Counted from the stretch's first letter, positions 45,071-55,310 are shown. The stretch is DNA of 64,000 nucleotides from Gammaproteobacteria bacterium (GCA_018825965.1 JAHKAA010000034.1:124001-188000), one strand, 5' to 3'. Translations and numbers: made by a program. Notes: a model not told the origin generated them from the letters alone.

Positions 45071-46492
45071 ATGCACAATCCAATTCTTATCCATCATGGA
45101 GCTATTGATGGCGTAACAGGCTCCTGCCACCAGTATTTTTTCAACGAACAACAAAGCGTTCTGATCGATTGCGGCTTATTTCAGGGCGTAGAGCAGGGTA
45201 GGGGCAAAGCTGGTGCAGATTCAGCGCAGATCGATTTTCCGCTTGAAGGTATTCAGGCCCTTTTGCTGACTCATGTGCATATTGATCATGCAGGCCGTAT
45301 TCCCTATTTAATAGCGGCAGGTTTTAACGGGCCCATCTATTGCAGCAAGGCATCTGCTTTACTGCTGCCGCTGGTGTTAGAAGATGCATTAAAAATGGGC
45401 ATCACCAGAGATGAAAAGCTGATCAATGCTTTTATCAAAGCTGTATCACGACAGCTGCGGCCTTGCGATTACAACTCCTGGTATAAACTGGAAGGCAGTG
45501 AAGACGCTGTTCAGCTGCGTTTTCAAAACGCAGGTCATATTCTGGGCTCTGCCTATATCGAAATTCGGCATCAGATCCCGCCGGATAACCCAGGTACAGA
45601 ACAAGGCTGGTATAAAGCTGTATTTTCAGGGGATTTAGGTGCCCGTGATACCCCATTGTTACCTGATCCTACCCCGCTTGAGAGTGCCAACTTACTGGTG
45701 CTTGAAAGCACTTATGGCGATAAAAATCACCAGGACCGGAAAAACCGTCAGCAGCGTTTACAGCAAGTATTAGAAAAAGCACTGAATGATAATGGCACTG
45801 TGCTTATTCCTGCGTTCAGCATAGGCCGTACTCAGGAGTTGTTGTACGAGCTTGAAGATATTATTCATCGTATGCAGGGCCAGGCTATTCATCAGGGTCT
45901 GAACTGGGAGCAACTGGATATTATTGTCGACTCCCCCTTAGCCGCTGACTTTACCGCTGTATACAAAGAATTAAAACAGTTCTGGGATGATGAAGCCAAG
46001 CAGAGGCTGCAACAGGGTCGGCATCCATTGCAGTTTGAGCAATTGTTGACTGTCAAGACTCATGATGATCATCAAAAAGTTGTCAGGCATCTGGCCGAAA
46101 CAGGCCGACCTGCGGTAGTAATAGCAGCCAGCGGCATGTGTGCAGGTGGCCGTGTCGTGAATTATCTGAAAGCTTTATTAGCTTCTGCCCGTCATCAAAT
46201 TTTGTTTATCGGGTATCAGGCCCGTGGCACTCCGGGCGCAGCCTTGCTCACGTATGCAAAAACAGGGGGTTATCTTCAGCTTGATGGCGAGGACTACCCT
46301 ATACATGCTGAAGTACTACAACTTAGTGGTTATTCTGCTCATGCAGACCAACAGGATCTATTGCATTTTGTCAGCGGAATGCACCAGGCGCCGGAACAAA
46401 TCCGTTTGGTACACGGCGATGCAGAAGCAAAACTTGAGCTGAAAAAGCAACTGGAAGCCAAAGGGCACAAGGTCGTTATCGGAGTGGCTTAA
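45071..46492 (+). CDS. MBL-fold metallo-hydrolase with beta-CASP/RNA-specificity domain
   Basis: This 473-residue protein has the metal-binding motif HVHIDH in LLTHVHIDHAGRIPYL (near residues 72-87). LESTYGDK, IPAFSIGRTQELLYEL and HAEVLQLSGYSAHADQQDLL follow, as in beta-CASP nucleases of the YbcI/CPSF-like group (MBL plus RNA-specificity domain). It is most likely a zinc-dependent RNA-processing hydrolase, not a beta-lactamase. It has no clear operon link with the chemotaxis genes before it. The exact substrate is unknown. Confidence 0.88.
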   Translation: MHNPILIHHGAIDGVTGSCHQYFFNEQQSVLIDCGLFQGVEQGRGKAGADSAQIDFPLEGIQALLLTHVHIDHAGRIPYLIAAGFNGPIYCSKASALLLPLVLEDALKMGITRDEKLINAFIKAVSRQLRPCDYNSWYKLEGSEDAVQLRFQNAGHILGSAYIEIRHQIPPDNPGTEQGWYKAVFSGDLGARDTPLLPDPTPLESANLLVLESTYGDKNHQDRKNRQQRLQQVLEKALNDNGTVLIPAFSIGRTQELLYELEDIIHRMQGQAIHQGLNWEQLDIIVDSPLAADFTAVYKELKQFWDDEAKQRLQQGRHPLQFEQLLTVKTHDDHQKVVRHLAETGRPAVVIAASGMCAGGRVVNYLKALLASARHQILFIGYQARGTPGAALLTYAKTGGYLQLDGEDYPIHAEVLQLSGYSAHADQQDLLHFVSGMHQAPEQIRLVHGDAEAKLELKKQLEAKGHKVVIGVA

Positions 46493-46579
46493 GTTCGTGT
46501 TCATGCAAGCTATTTTAGTCTGCCGCCACAAGGTAAACTCTGATACCATTTCAACAGGTTCAGTTTAATGGAAGTCCCT

Positions 46580-47710
46580 ATGATCAAAGTATTGAGTGTG
46601 TTTGGCACCAGACCCGAAGCTATTAAAATGGCGCCTTTAGTCAATCTGTTAAAAGAAACATCGGGCATTGAGAGCAAAGTTTGTGTTACAGGCCAACACA
46701 GAGAAATGCTGGACCAGGTACTGAAGCTGTTTGACATAGTGCCGGACTACGACCTGGCTATTATGAAAGCCGGTCAGGACTTATATGATGTGACCACCAG
46801 CATCCTTTTGAATATCAAAGCTGTATTACGGGACTTCAAACCCGATATAGTCCTGGTGCACGGTGATACCAGCACCACTTTTGCAGCAGCTTTGGCTTGT
46901 TATTATGAAAAAACCGCCGTAGGCCATGTTGAAGCTGGGCTTCGTACCGGCAATATTTACAGCCCATGGCCTGAAGAGGCAAACCGTAAATTAACAGGGG
47001 CTTTAACTAAGCTGCATTTTGCGCCCACTGATACCTCAAAACAAAACCTGCTGAATGAAAATATCGATCCGGCTGGCATAATAGTGACAGGCAATACAGT
47101 GATTGATGCTTTGCATCAGGTGGTTGCAAAAATTGATGGCGATGCAGGTTTGACCAAAAACTTCGAACACCAATTCCCTTATGGCCTGAATGGTCGGCGC
47201 TTAGTGCTGGTGACAGGCCATAGACGTGAAAGCTTTGGCGACGGTTTTGAGCAAATTTGTGCTGGCTTAAAACAAATTGCTCAGCAATTCCCTGATACAG
47301 ACGTCGTTTACCCAGTGCACTTAAACCCTAATGTGCGTGAACCTGTATTTCGTTTATTAAGCGACACCTCCAACGTACACTTAATAGAACCTCAGGACTA
47401 TCTGCCTTTTGTTTATCTGATGAGCCGCAGTACAGTGGTGCTTACCGACTCAGGTGGCATTCAGGAAGAAGCGCCATCTTTAGGCAAACCTGTGTTAGTC
47501 ATGCGGGATACGACTGAACGTCCTGAAGCCGTAGCTGCAGGCACTGTCAAACTGGTGGGGACAGATGCTGATGTAATAGTGCGCGAAGTCAGTCGTTTAC
47601 TGACAGACAAAGCCTATTACGAGCAAATGAGCTTCGCCCACAACCCTTATGGTGATGGTAAAGCTTGTGCTCGTATTATTGAGTCAATTAAAGCGAGCTT
47701 TTTAAAGTAG
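46580..47710 (+). CDS. wecB: UDP-N-acetylglucosamine 2-epimerase (non-hydrolysing)
   Basis: This 376-residue enzyme converts UDP-GlcNAc to UDP-ManNAc. It has the start [68 protein letters not shown] and [11 protein letters not shown], all WecB hallmarks. The ATG at 46580 is preferred over an in-frame ATG at 46568 because GGAAG lies at good distance. It begins the surface-polysaccharide region and is followed by a weak terminator. A second, WbpI-like epimerase lies at 57703. Confidence 0.94.
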   Translation: MIKVLSVFGTRPEAIKMAPLVNLLKETSGIESKVCVTGQHREMLDQVLKLFDIVPDYDLAIMKAGQDLYDVTTSILLNIKAVLRDFKPDIVLVHGDTSTTFAAALACYYEKTAVGHVEAGLRTGNIYSPWPEEANRKLTGALTKLHFAPTDTSKQNLLNENIDPAGIIVTGNTVIDALHQVVAKIDGDAGLTKNFEHQFPYGLNGRRLVLVTGHRRESFGDGFEQICAGLKQIAQQFPDTDVVYPVHLNPNVREPVFRLLSDTSNVHLIEPQDYLPFVYLMSRSTVVLTDSGGIQEEAPSLGKPVLVMRDTTERPEAVAAGTVKLVGTDADVIVREVSRLLTDKAYYEQMSFAHNPYGDGKACARIIESIKASFLK

Positions 47711-48074
47711 TTGTAATGGTGGTGCTTTGTTCATTCCACCTTTTTTCTGATAGACAAAAACAACTAAATTCGTTAAAGTTGCGGCCGGTTTTTTAAGAAA
47801 AGCTTTCAAGGAATTGGTCGCATGAGGATGTGCAGAAATACTTCCTGCTTTAACTCTGCTTGTGGAAAGTTTGAATTAATCTGTGTGCTTTAAAAAAGTA
47901 TCAATCACTTGGTTTCTGATTGTAAAAAAAAGTACTAACTATTTGTGATGAAAACCCGTCCAGCCACAGTTTCTTACTGTGTTGAGGTGACTTTTGCTTG
48001 GAAATACAGCCAAAGCGGGTAAACTAGACAAAGTTTTTGCTAGATCTAACCAATATAAAATCTGGAGTTGTAGG
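47711..48074. other. Intergenic region before the polysaccharide locus
   Basis: These 364 bases hold a short hairpin (ggtgg 47718-47722 and ccacc 47736-47740) followed by a run of six T, a probable weak terminator of wecB. Further on, several A-rich blocks suggest a promoter for the polysaccharide operon; TTGGAA at 47998 with TAAACT at 48020 (16-base gap) is the best sigma-70-like pair I see, but it is weak. I looked for the JUMPstart/ops element (GGCGGTAG) and did not find it. No small gene stands out. Confidence 0.55.
47718..47746 (+). terminator. Weak terminator after wecB
   Basis: A 5-bp G/C-rich stem (ggtgg/ccacc, 13-base loop) is followed directly by tttttt. It begins 7 bases after the wecB stop. 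The short stem keeps confidence moderate. Confidence 0.45.
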
Positions 48075-50867
48075 GTGCTGAAATTTGTAAATATCGCCAT
48101 GTTTGCTGCTTTTTTTGCGGCATTGCCTGTCTCCGCTGTGACGCCGTCACCAGCCATGATAGCTCAGTTCCAAAACCTTTCTCCTGCAGAGCAACAACGC
48201 CTTGCTAAGCAATATGGTATTGAGTTGCCTACGGGGTCTGTAGGTTCTTCAGCATCTCAGCAAGCAGAACCAGAAATCCTGGCTCCGCAACAGGTATCCT
48301 CAACTAAAGAACGGGTCAGAACAGCACCACCTGTCGCACCTGCTGCTACATCTGGACGTTTTGGCATGTCAATGTTTAATGCAGATGTCAGCACTTTTGC
48401 TCCAATAGACAATGCGCCAGTGGCTGAAAACTACCGTTTGGGCCCGGATGATATTGTGTTGTTGCAGCTTTTTGGTAAACAAAACAGCAGTGAAGAATTA
48501 AAAGTAAGCCGTAATGGTACAGTAAATTTACCTGAAATTGGCCCCGTGAATGTTAATGGTTTAACGGTCGCTCAGGCTTCCGACCTTGTTGTCAACAAAG
48601 TGCGTGAAGCCATGATAGGTGTTGATGCAGTTGTCACCATGGGCAAGTTACGCACTATCAATATTTTTGTTGCAGGTGAAGCTAAAACACCTGGTATGTT
48701 TGCAGTATCTGCTTTAACAAACGTCACTCAGGCTTTATACGTAGCTGGTGGAGTTTCTGAAATTGGCAGCTTGCGAGATATTCAGGTTAAACGTAACGGT
48801 GAAACTGTCGCTCGTTTTGATTTATACAACTTATTACTGCGTGGTGATAATAGCGGTGATATTCAGTTGAAGCACGGTGATGTAGTTTTTGTGGCTCCAT
48901 TAAAGGCCACAGTGCAAGCTACAGGTGAAGTAAAACGCCCTGCTATTTATGAAATAAAATCAGGCGAAACCATAGATAACTTATTGACTATGACAGGTGG
49001 AACCAAGGCTGGTGCTTACCCTCAATCTGTAGTGTTAGAACGTTTTGACAGTAATAATTTGCGTAACTTGTTAAATCTCGATCTAACCAAAGCTGTGAAT
49101 AAGCAAATGTCTTTGCGTGATGGTGATGTGTTAACAGTTTCTGCAACATCACCCCGTATCGAACATCAGGTAACTTTAATTGGTGCAGTAGTGCGCCCAG
49201 GTCAGTATTCATGGCGCCAAGGTTTAAGAGTAAACGACCTGATTAAATCCTTTTGGGCTGATCTGCATATGACAGCAGATTTAGACTATGCGCTGATCGT
49301 ACGTGAAACTAACGAAGCTGGTGATGTGAAAGTGATGCAATTCGCTTTGTCTAATGCCGTTAATCAACCGCAAAGCACTGATAATGTTGAGTTAAAACCA
49401 CGTGATTTGGTGTTGGTCTTTAACTATGCAGAACAAGCCGTCAATAGAACTGTATTAAATGATTACCTGCGTAAGGAAGTACAAAAAAGATATAACACCA
49501 GTGATGAAATGCGCTGGGCTGCCAGTGAAGATTTATCCAGTGTTGGTTTTAATAACTTAGTGCAGGAAAATGAAAACCGGGTAGCTCGCCGTGCTTCTTT
49601 AGGGGCTACAGACTCAATAGCAGGGCAAAAAATTGTAGATGCTCAATTGTACGATAGCCAACCCAAGCGCGCTATGTTTGACCAGACTGAAGTTGGGGTA
49701 AGCGTTGGCGAAAGTGCCTTACCAGACATTATGCAGCAGGTGATGTTAAAACTTTATTATGAAAAAGAACTGTTGAATTTATCTGCAAGTTTTAACCGCA
49801 CAGAATTAATGTATCCGCTTATCGAAAAACTTAAAATGCAGGCTCGAAACGGTGCTTCTCCTTTATTAGTGCGGGTCAATGGGGAGGTTAAAGTTCCGGG
49901 TGAATATCCATTAGTGGAAGGGGCTAACTTAAAACATTTGATTACTGCTGCCAGTGGTTTGACTGAGTCAGCTTATTTGGGGCGTGCAGAACTCACCAGA
50001 GCAGAGGGTATTAACAGCAACAGCAACTCCATAGAAGTCCGAAATATAGCTGTCAATCTGGAAACTGCTTTTAATGGTAGCGAGACTTTTTCACTACAAA
50101 GCCGCGATAGATTAAGTATCTTTCCAATTCCTGACTGGAATATAGAACGTGCTATTGAAATTCGCGGTGAAGTGAAATTCCCAGGCCGTTATACAATTCA
50201 ACGTGGTGAAATGTTGTCGGATGTGATTGAACGAGCTGGTGGTTTAAGCCGAAGTGCTTTCTTACAAGGCGTGGTCTATACCCGTGAAAGTGTAAAAGAA
50301 CGTGAGCGTTTACAACTTAAGAAGCTGACAGAACAATTACGTGCTGATATAGCAACTAAAAGCTTAACTGAGGATGGCATCAAAACTTCGCCACAAGATG
50401 CGTTATTAATGATTAATCAGTTAGAAAGCCAACCGCCTATTGGTCGTCTAGTGCTGGATGTTCCAGCTATTCTGGCTGGCGATATCACGGCAGATCTTCC
50501 TGTAGAAGATGGTGACTTGTTTTATATTCCTCGTACAGACTACACGGTCTCTGTTGTAGGTGAAGTTCAACATGCCAGTAGCCACAGGTTTAAAAACAAT
50601 ATGACGGTAGAAGATTACCTCAACTTGGCTGGTGGACTACGTAAACGTGCTGATGAAGAACGTATCTATGTAATAAAAGCAAATGGTTCGGTGGTTATTC
50701 CATCTACACAAGCTTGGTTTGCTGTGAAGGAATCTCAGCTTGAACCAGGTGATGCCATTATTGTACCTGTTGATACTGAATATAAAGATAGTTTGTCATT
50801 GTGGACAGCTATTACACAGATATTCTATCAATCTGCAGTTGCTGTCGCAGCGATTAACAGTTTCTGA
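48075..50867 (+). CDS. Large SLBB-domain polysaccharide export protein (Wza-like)
   Basis: This protein of about 930 residues begins with a signal peptide (MLKFVNIAMFAAFFAALPVSAV). The GTG start at 48075 is chosen because a GGAG site lies seven bases away and the longer frame would bury the signal. A Poly_export block starts near RLGPDDIVLLQLFGKQN (about residue 120), followed by several SLBB repeats (GEAKTPGMF, GEVKRPAIYEIK, GEVKVPGEYPL, GEVKFPGRYTI, GEVQHASSHRF). Classical Wza is about 380 residues, so this is the long multi-SLBB form common in Vibrio and Alteromonadales. It should form the outer-membrane exit channel. Confidence 0.9.
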   Translation: MLKFVNIAMFAAFFAALPVSAVTPSPAMIAQFQNLSPAEQQRLAKQYGIELPTGSVGSSASQQAEPEILAPQQVSSTKERVRTAPPVAPAATSGRFGMSMFNADVSTFAPIDNAPVAENYRLGPDDIVLLQLFGKQNSSEELKVSRNGTVNLPEIGPVNVNGLTVAQASDLVVNKVREAMIGVDAVVTMGKLRTINIFVAGEAKTPGMFAVSALTNVTQALYVAGGVSEIGSLRDIQVKRNGETVARFDLYNLLLRGDNSGDIQLKHGDVVFVAPLKATVQATGEVKRPAIYEIKSGETIDNLLTMTGGTKAGAYPQSVVLERFDSNNLRNLLNLDLTKAVNKQMSLRDGDVLTVSATSPRIEHQVTLIGAVVRPGQYSWRQGLRVNDLIKSFWADLHMTADLDYALIVRETNEAGDVKVMQFALSNAVNQPQSTDNVELKPRDLVLVFNYAEQAVNRTVLNDYLRKEVQKRYNTSDEMRWAASEDLSSVGFNNLVQENENRVARRASLGATDSIAGQKIVDAQLYDSQPKRAMFDQTEVGVSVGESALPDIMQQVMLKLYYEKELLNLSASFNRTELMYPLIEKLKMQARNGASPLLVRVNGEVKVPGEYPLVEGANLKHLITAASGLTESAYLGRAELTRAEGINSNSNSIEVRNIAVNLETAFNGSETFSLQSRDRLSIFPIPDWNIERAIEIRGEVKFPGRYTIQRGEMLSDVIERAGGLSRSAFLQGVVYTRESVKERERLQLKKLTEQLRADIATKSLTEDGIKTSPQDALLMINQLESQPPIGRLVLDVPAILAGDITADLPVEDGDLFYIPRTDYTVSVVGEVQHASSHRFKNNMTVEDYLNLAGGLRKRADEERIYVIKANGSVVIPSTQAWFAVKESQLEPGDAIIVPVDTEYKDSLSLWTAITQIFYQSAVAVAAINSF

Positions 50868-50892
50868 TGAATTAATTGAAAGAGTCAACAGT

Positions 50893-51837
50893 ATGAATGA
50901 AGTACAAAAGCAATACTCGGATCCAGACGAAATAGGTTTACGTGAACTGATTTCCGTTACTTGGGCAGGTAAATGGATCGTCTTGGTTGTAACTATAATC
51001 GCTTCGCTTATAGCCAGTGTATACGTTTTTAGTTTGCCGAATATATACAAGAGCGATGTACTGCTCGCGGCAGCCGAAGATAGCAGTTTAAATATTCCCG
51101 GTCAGTTGGGGGGCTTGGCTGCTCTTGCAGGAGTTAATTTAGGAGAAAAAGGCGGGGATAAAACTACTCTTGCTTTACAAATTCTGAAATCTCGTGACTT
51201 CATTGGTAAGTTTATAGAGCAAAACAACCTGTATATCGAAATTATGGCTGCTGAAGGATGGGATCGCGTAACAAACAGCTTAGTTATCGATTCTGAAATT
51301 TATGATAGTGCGAGCAATGAATGGGTGCGTGAAGTGAAGGCTCCGTTTAAACCAAAGCCCAGTACAATGGAAACGTTTGACGAGTTTAAGAAATTGTTTT
51401 CAGTAAACCAAGATAAGACATCTGGAATGATTACCGTCAGTATTGAGCACTATTCTCCTTACTTGGCAAAAGAGTGGGTGGATAGACTTGTAAAAGCTAT
51501 AAACGAGGATATGCGGCAGAGGGATTTGGCAGAGGCTGAGAGAAGTATCGCTTACTTGAATAGTAAAATTGACCAGACAAATATCGCTGATGTACGTTCT
51601 ATGCTCTTTTCACTTATTGAAGAACAGACTAAAACTGTTATGTTGGCTAATGTGAGGGAGGAATATGTATTGAAGACTATTGACCCTGCTGTTGTTTCTG
51701 AGAAAAAGGCCAAACCTAATCGCATTTTAATTATTATTCTTACGACTATTCTAAGCAGCATGATCGCTGTTTTCGGTGTAATTATTTTACATTTTAACCG
51801 TCGCCATACAGAGAGTTTGAACATAAATGGACACTAA
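50893..51837 (+). CDS. Wzz-type chain length determinant
   Basis: This protein of 314 residues has an N-terminal membrane helix (about residues 32-52, IVLVVTIIASLIASVYVF), a periplasmic helical domain (Wzz fold), and a second membrane helix near the end (ILIIILTTILSSMIAVFGVII). It sets polysaccharide chain length together with Wzy. No C-terminal kinase is fused, so it is Wzz rather than Wzc. The ATG at 50893 follows AAAGAG. Its end overlaps the next gene by 11 bases. Confidence 0.88.
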   Translation: MNEVQKQYSDPDEIGLRELISVTWAGKWIVLVVTIIASLIASVYVFSLPNIYKSDVLLAAAEDSSLNIPGQLGGLAALAGVNLGEKGGDKTTLALQILKSRDFIGKFIEQNNLYIEIMAAEGWDRVTNSLVIDSEIYDSASNEWVREVKAPFKPKPSTMETFDEFKKLFSVNQDKTSGMITVSIEHYSPYLAKEWVDRLVKAINEDMRQRDLAEAERSIAYLNSKIDQTNIADVRSMLFSLIEEQTKTVMLANVREEYVLKTIDPAVVSEKKAKPNRILIIILTTILSSMIAVFGVIILHFNRRHTESLNINGH

Positions 51838-53125
51838 TTTGAATCTTAAGATCTGCATCATTGGACTAGGCTATGTTGGTTTACCTTTGGCTGTCGAATT
51901 CGGAAAAAAATATGATGTGATAGGATTTGACATAAATAAGGAAAGGATCGAAGAGTTAAGAAAAGGTACTGACTCAACATTAGAAGTTACAACTGAAGAA
52001 CTTAACTCAGCTGCACGTTTGCGTTTTAGTTGTAACGACGTTGATATTAAAGATTGTACTGTTTTCGTGGTTACAGTTCCCACTCCAGTAGATAAGGTCA
52101 ATCGACCAGATCTCACGCCACTTAAAAGGGCTAGCGAAACTGTAGGGAAAGTGCTTAAAACTGGCGATATTGTCATTTATGAGTCAACAGTTTACCCAGG
52201 AGCTACTGAGGAAGTATGCGTTCCGGTGCTTGAAAAAGTCTCTAATCTAAAGTTTAACCAAGATTTTTTTGCGGGCTATAGCCCCGAACGAATTAATCCG
52301 GGCGACAAGATAAATACTCTTACAAAAATAAAAAAAATCACTAGCGGCAGTACAGAAAAAATAGCAGATGTGGTTGACTCTCTTTATGGGAGTATAATAA
52401 CGGCTGGTACACATAAAGCGACGTCCATCAAAGTTGCTGAAGCAGCGAAAGTTATTGAAAATACTCAGCGTGATTTGAACATTGCTTTGGTCAATGAATT
52501 GTCAGTTATTTTTGAGCGTATCGGAATAGATACTCTCGATGTGTTAGAGGCCGCTGGTAGTAAATGGAACTTTTTGCCATTTCGTCCGGGGCTTGTAGGC
52601 GGGCATTGTATAGGGGTTGATCCCTACTATTTAACGCACAAAGCCGAAGAGGTTGGTTACCACCCGCAGGTCATTCTTGCAGGAAGAAGAATAAATGATA
52701 ACATGGCACGTTACGTAGCCCGCAATACTATAAAGCTTATGTTGCAAAATGGGATAGATGTTCCTAGAGCGACTGTTGGTGTTTTAGGGATTACGTTCAA
52801 AGAAAATTGTCCTGACATACGGAACAGTAAAGTTGTAGATTTGGTAAACGAATTTGCTTTGTGGGGAACGAAGGTGGTTATTGTTGATCCTTGGGCAGAT
52901 GCATCTGAAGTGTTTGAGGAATATGGCATACAACTTGGACAGATTGATGCAACAAATCAAGTTGATAGCTTGGTTGTTGCTGTTGGTCACAACGAATTCA
53001 GAAAATTAACTCTTGAAGAACTGCGCTCATATGTTCGTTGCAAAAAACCTGTGTTTGCGGACGTAAAGAGCCTATTCCCACGTGAAGCCATTGTTGAGCA
53101 AGGCTTCACATTGTTCCGTCTCTAA
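51827..53125 (+). CDS. UDP-N-acetylhexosamine 6-dehydrogenase (TviB/WbpO type)
   Basis: This 432-residue UDP-glucose/GDP-mannose dehydrogenase-family enzyme oxidises a UDP-HexNAc to its uronic acid. IGLGYVGLPLAVEFGKKYDVIGFD is the NAD site. VTVPTPVD, YESTVYPGATEE, the catalytic cysteine in GLVGGHCIGVDPYYLTHKA and FKENCPDIRNSKV follow. The sequence resembles TviB/WbpO more than Ugd. The neighbouring WbpB- and WbpE-like genes suggest UDP-GlcNAc as substrate; UDP-GalNAc is the alternative. Confidence 0.9.
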   Translation: MDTNLNLKICIIGLGYVGLPLAVEFGKKYDVIGFDINKERIEELRKGTDSTLEVTTEELNSAARLRFSCNDVDIKDCTVFVVTVPTPVDKVNRPDLTPLKRASETVGKVLKTGDIVIYESTVYPGATEEVCVPVLEKVSNLKFNQDFFAGYSPERINPGDKINTLTKIKKITSGSTEKIADVVDSLYGSIITAGTHKATSIKVAEAAKVIENTQRDLNIALVNELSVIFERIGIDTLDVLEAAGSKWNFLPFRPGLVGGHCIGVDPYYLTHKAEEVGYHPQVILAGRRINDNMARYVARNTIKLMLQNGIDVPRATVGVLGITFKENCPDIRNSKVVDLVNEFALWGTKVVIVDPWADASEVFEEYGIQLGQIDATNQVDSLVVAVGHNEFRKLTLEELRSYVRCKKPVFADVKSLFPREAIVEQGFTLFRL

Positions 53126-53143
53126 TTTGATAAGTAGTTAACG

Positions 53144-54106
53144 ATGATTAAGAAATTTGCTCTGATAGGTGCTGCAGGCTACATAGCTCCACGTCATTTA
53201 AAAGCTATTAAAGAAACCGGTAACACTTTAGTTGTCGCAATGGATGTAAATGACTCAGTTGGAATTATGGACAACCATTTCCCTGAAGCCGAATTCTTTA
53301 CTGAATTTGAACAATTTGAAGCTTTCGTTGAAGACCAAAAATTGTTGGGTAATAAGTTGGATTATGTAGCCATATGTTCACCAAATTATTTACATGCTCC
53401 ACATATGAAATATGCATTAAAGAATGGTATAGATGTTATTTGTGAAAAGCCGTTAGTGCTTACCACTGAAGATCTTGACATGCTAAAGCAATACGAAGAT
53501 CAATTCGGCGCGAAGATAAATTCGATACTCCAGCTGAGATTGCATCCTGCAATAATAGAATTAAAGCGCAGGGTACAAAGTGCACCAATAGATAAAGTTT
53601 TTGATGTTGAGCTTACCTATATGACCTCAAGGGGTAAATGGTATCTCAAGTCTTGGAAAGGTGTAGATGATAAATCTGGTGGAGTGGCAACAAACATTGG
53701 AGTTCATTTTTACGATATGTTGCACTTCATTTTTGGCCGAGTTGTTAAGAATGAAGTTCATTTTCGTGATGAAAAGACGTCGGCTGGCTATCTTGAATTT
53801 GAGAAGGCGAGAGTACGTTGGTTTTTATCAATAGATGCTGATAATTTACCTGATAATGCAATTCAAGGCGAAAAACTTACCTACCGTAGTATTCGCATCG
53901 AAGAAGAAGAACTTGAGTTTTCTGGTGGTTTTACAGACTTACATACTCAAAGTTATCAACGAATTATTAATGGTGAGGGATTTGGTGTCGAAGAAAATCG
54001 TGCAGCAATTGAAACTGTTCAGAATATACGGACATCTGCTTTGACTCTTCAACCTGAGCATGTGCATCCCTTGTTAGCGAAGGTCATCAATAGGCAGTTA
54101 AGATAA
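53144..54106 (+). CDS. wbpB: Gfo/Idh/MocA oxidoreductase, WbpB-like
   Basis: This 320-residue protein begins with the NAD motif KKFALIGAAGYIAPRHLKAI, then VAICSPNYLHAPHMKYALKNGIDVICEKPL with the conserved lysine EKP, and GGVATNIGVHFYDMLHFIF near residues 184-202. WbpB oxidises C3 of the UDP-uronic acid to the 3-keto form. The order dehydrogenase-WbpB-like-transferase-WbpE-like agrees with this role. Confidence 0.88.
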   Translation: MIKKFALIGAAGYIAPRHLKAIKETGNTLVVAMDVNDSVGIMDNHFPEAEFFTEFEQFEAFVEDQKLLGNKLDYVAICSPNYLHAPHMKYALKNGIDVICEKPLVLTTEDLDMLKQYEDQFGAKINSILQLRLHPAIIELKRRVQSAPIDKVFDVELTYMTSRGKWYLKSWKGVDDKSGGVATNIGVHFYDMLHFIFGRVVKNEVHFRDEKTSAGYLEFEKARVRWFLSIDADNLPDNAIQGEKLTYRSIRIEEEELEFSGGFTDLHTQSYQRIINGEGFGVEENRAAIETVQNIRTSALTLQPEHVHPLLAKVINRQLR

Positions 54107-54191
54107 CTAATAACAAAAATAGGGAGTGAAATCTTAGATAACTCCCATTTGTCGTTTAAATTAATACTTGTTGTTGTTTTCAAGAGGCGCT

Positions 54192-55310
54192 ATGGATAAG
54201 TGTATTGCTGTATTTTCGTATGATTTCCCGCATAGAAAAACAACAGATTTTTTGCAGCTTATAAGGGCAAAAGGCTACCATAATGTTGTTGTTTTCGCAG
54301 CGCCAATGAAAAAGTTGTCTCATCAAGACAATAGACAATATTTTAGTAAATTCAATGCAAAGTTCAATGTAATAGATACTAAAGAATTATGTAAAAACTT
54401 GGGGTATAAATTTATACCTTGCGAGCATGATGACGTAAGTCTTATTGCTAGGCATATAGACGAATTTAAAGTTGATACAGCTATCATAAGCGGCGCTAGA
54501 ATTATTAAGAAAAAAGTAATCGATTTATTTAGCTTTGGCATAGTAAATATTCATCCAGGAATACTACCAGAAACTGCAGGACTTGATGCATTTTATTATA
54601 CTCTGGTTAAAGATGTAGCTCCAGGCGTTACAGTACATACAATAAATCATAAAGTAGACGAAGGGAATTGCATAGCCTTTTTTGAATATGAGATATCAGG
54701 CGTTGAAAGTCTCGCTGAAATTCAAGAGGCACTTTATCATTGCCAATTAAAAGCGTTATCTAACTTTTTGGATAGCTATGCGGCAGGCGAAATAATACAA
54801 AAACCAATTTATCGACCTCTTAAAAATGAACCAATGCTACCAGAACAGAAACTCAGCGCGTTGTCGTACTTTGGTTTTTGGCGTTCGTCTCAACAGCACA
54901 GGCAAAGGATAGAGAAATTGATATCTGCTTGTGAAGAGGGGGCAATATCAGAGTTTTATAGATATGATCCACACTCTAATTTTGTAAATACACGGCTCGT
55001 GAATTCATGGACGGCACTTATTATTGCATCATTTAACCAAAATTTTGAGCTGGTAAAATATTTAGTAGAGCGCGGCGCCGATGTTAACTATTGCACACCT
55101 AAGGGTACGACAGTTCTTATGTATGCTAAGAGTGCTTTGGTTAATGCAGAAAGTCCAGATTGCCGCATAATCGATTATTTGGTTAAAAATGGTGCTGACG
55201 TAAAAGCAAAGGATATTTTTGGAAAGACAGTTATGGATTATGTTTCAGAACTTGGTGATGACTATTTAAAAGCCATTTTTGCGGAGTATATTAACAATGC
55301 AGTTCATTGA
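54192..55310 (+). CDS. Sugar N-formyltransferase with C-terminal ankyrin repeats
   Basis: This 372-residue protein combines a formyltransferase core with ankyrin repeats. The catalytic triad of folate-dependent N-formyltransferases is visible: Asn119 and His121 in VNIHPGILPETAG, and Asp156 in NHKVDEG. From about residue 271 there are three ankyrin-type units (SWTALIIASFNQNFELVKYL, GTTVLMYAKS with IIDYLVKNGADV, and FGKTVMDYVSE). An ankyrin-fused formyltransferase, QdtF of Providencia, acts on a 3-amino sugar, which makes this architecture informative. It lies where wbpD (3-N-acetyltransferase) would be expected, so it probably formylates the 3-amino group. The substrate is inferred. It overlaps the aminotransferase by 14 bases. 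Confidence 0.85.
   Translation: MDKCIAVFSYDFPHRKTTDFLQLIRAKGYHNVVVFAAPMKKLSHQDNRQYFSKFNAKFNVIDTKELCKNLGYKFIPCEHDDVSLIARHIDEFKVDTAIISGARIIKKKVIDLFSFGIVNIHPGILPETAGLDAFYYTLVKDVAPGVTVHTINHKVDEGNCIAFFEYEISGVESLAEIQEALYHCQLKALSNFLDSYAAGEIIQKPIYRPLKNEPMLPEQKLSALSYFGFWRSSQQHRQRIEKLISACEEGAISEFYRYDPHSNFVNTRLVNSWTALIIASFNQNFELVKYLVERGADVNYCTPKGTTVLMYAKSALVNAESPDCRIIDYLVKNGADVKAKDIFGKTVMDYVSELGDDYLKAIFAEYINNAVH

Noticed and set aside
47711..48074. JUMPstart/ops element
   Set aside because: No GGCGGTAG core or recognisable JUMPstart was found in the leader of the polysaccharide locus.
54122..54146. Hairpin gggagt/actccc before the formyltransferase gene
   Set aside because: Only a 6-bp stem with a 13-base loop and no T-run, so support for a terminator is too weak.
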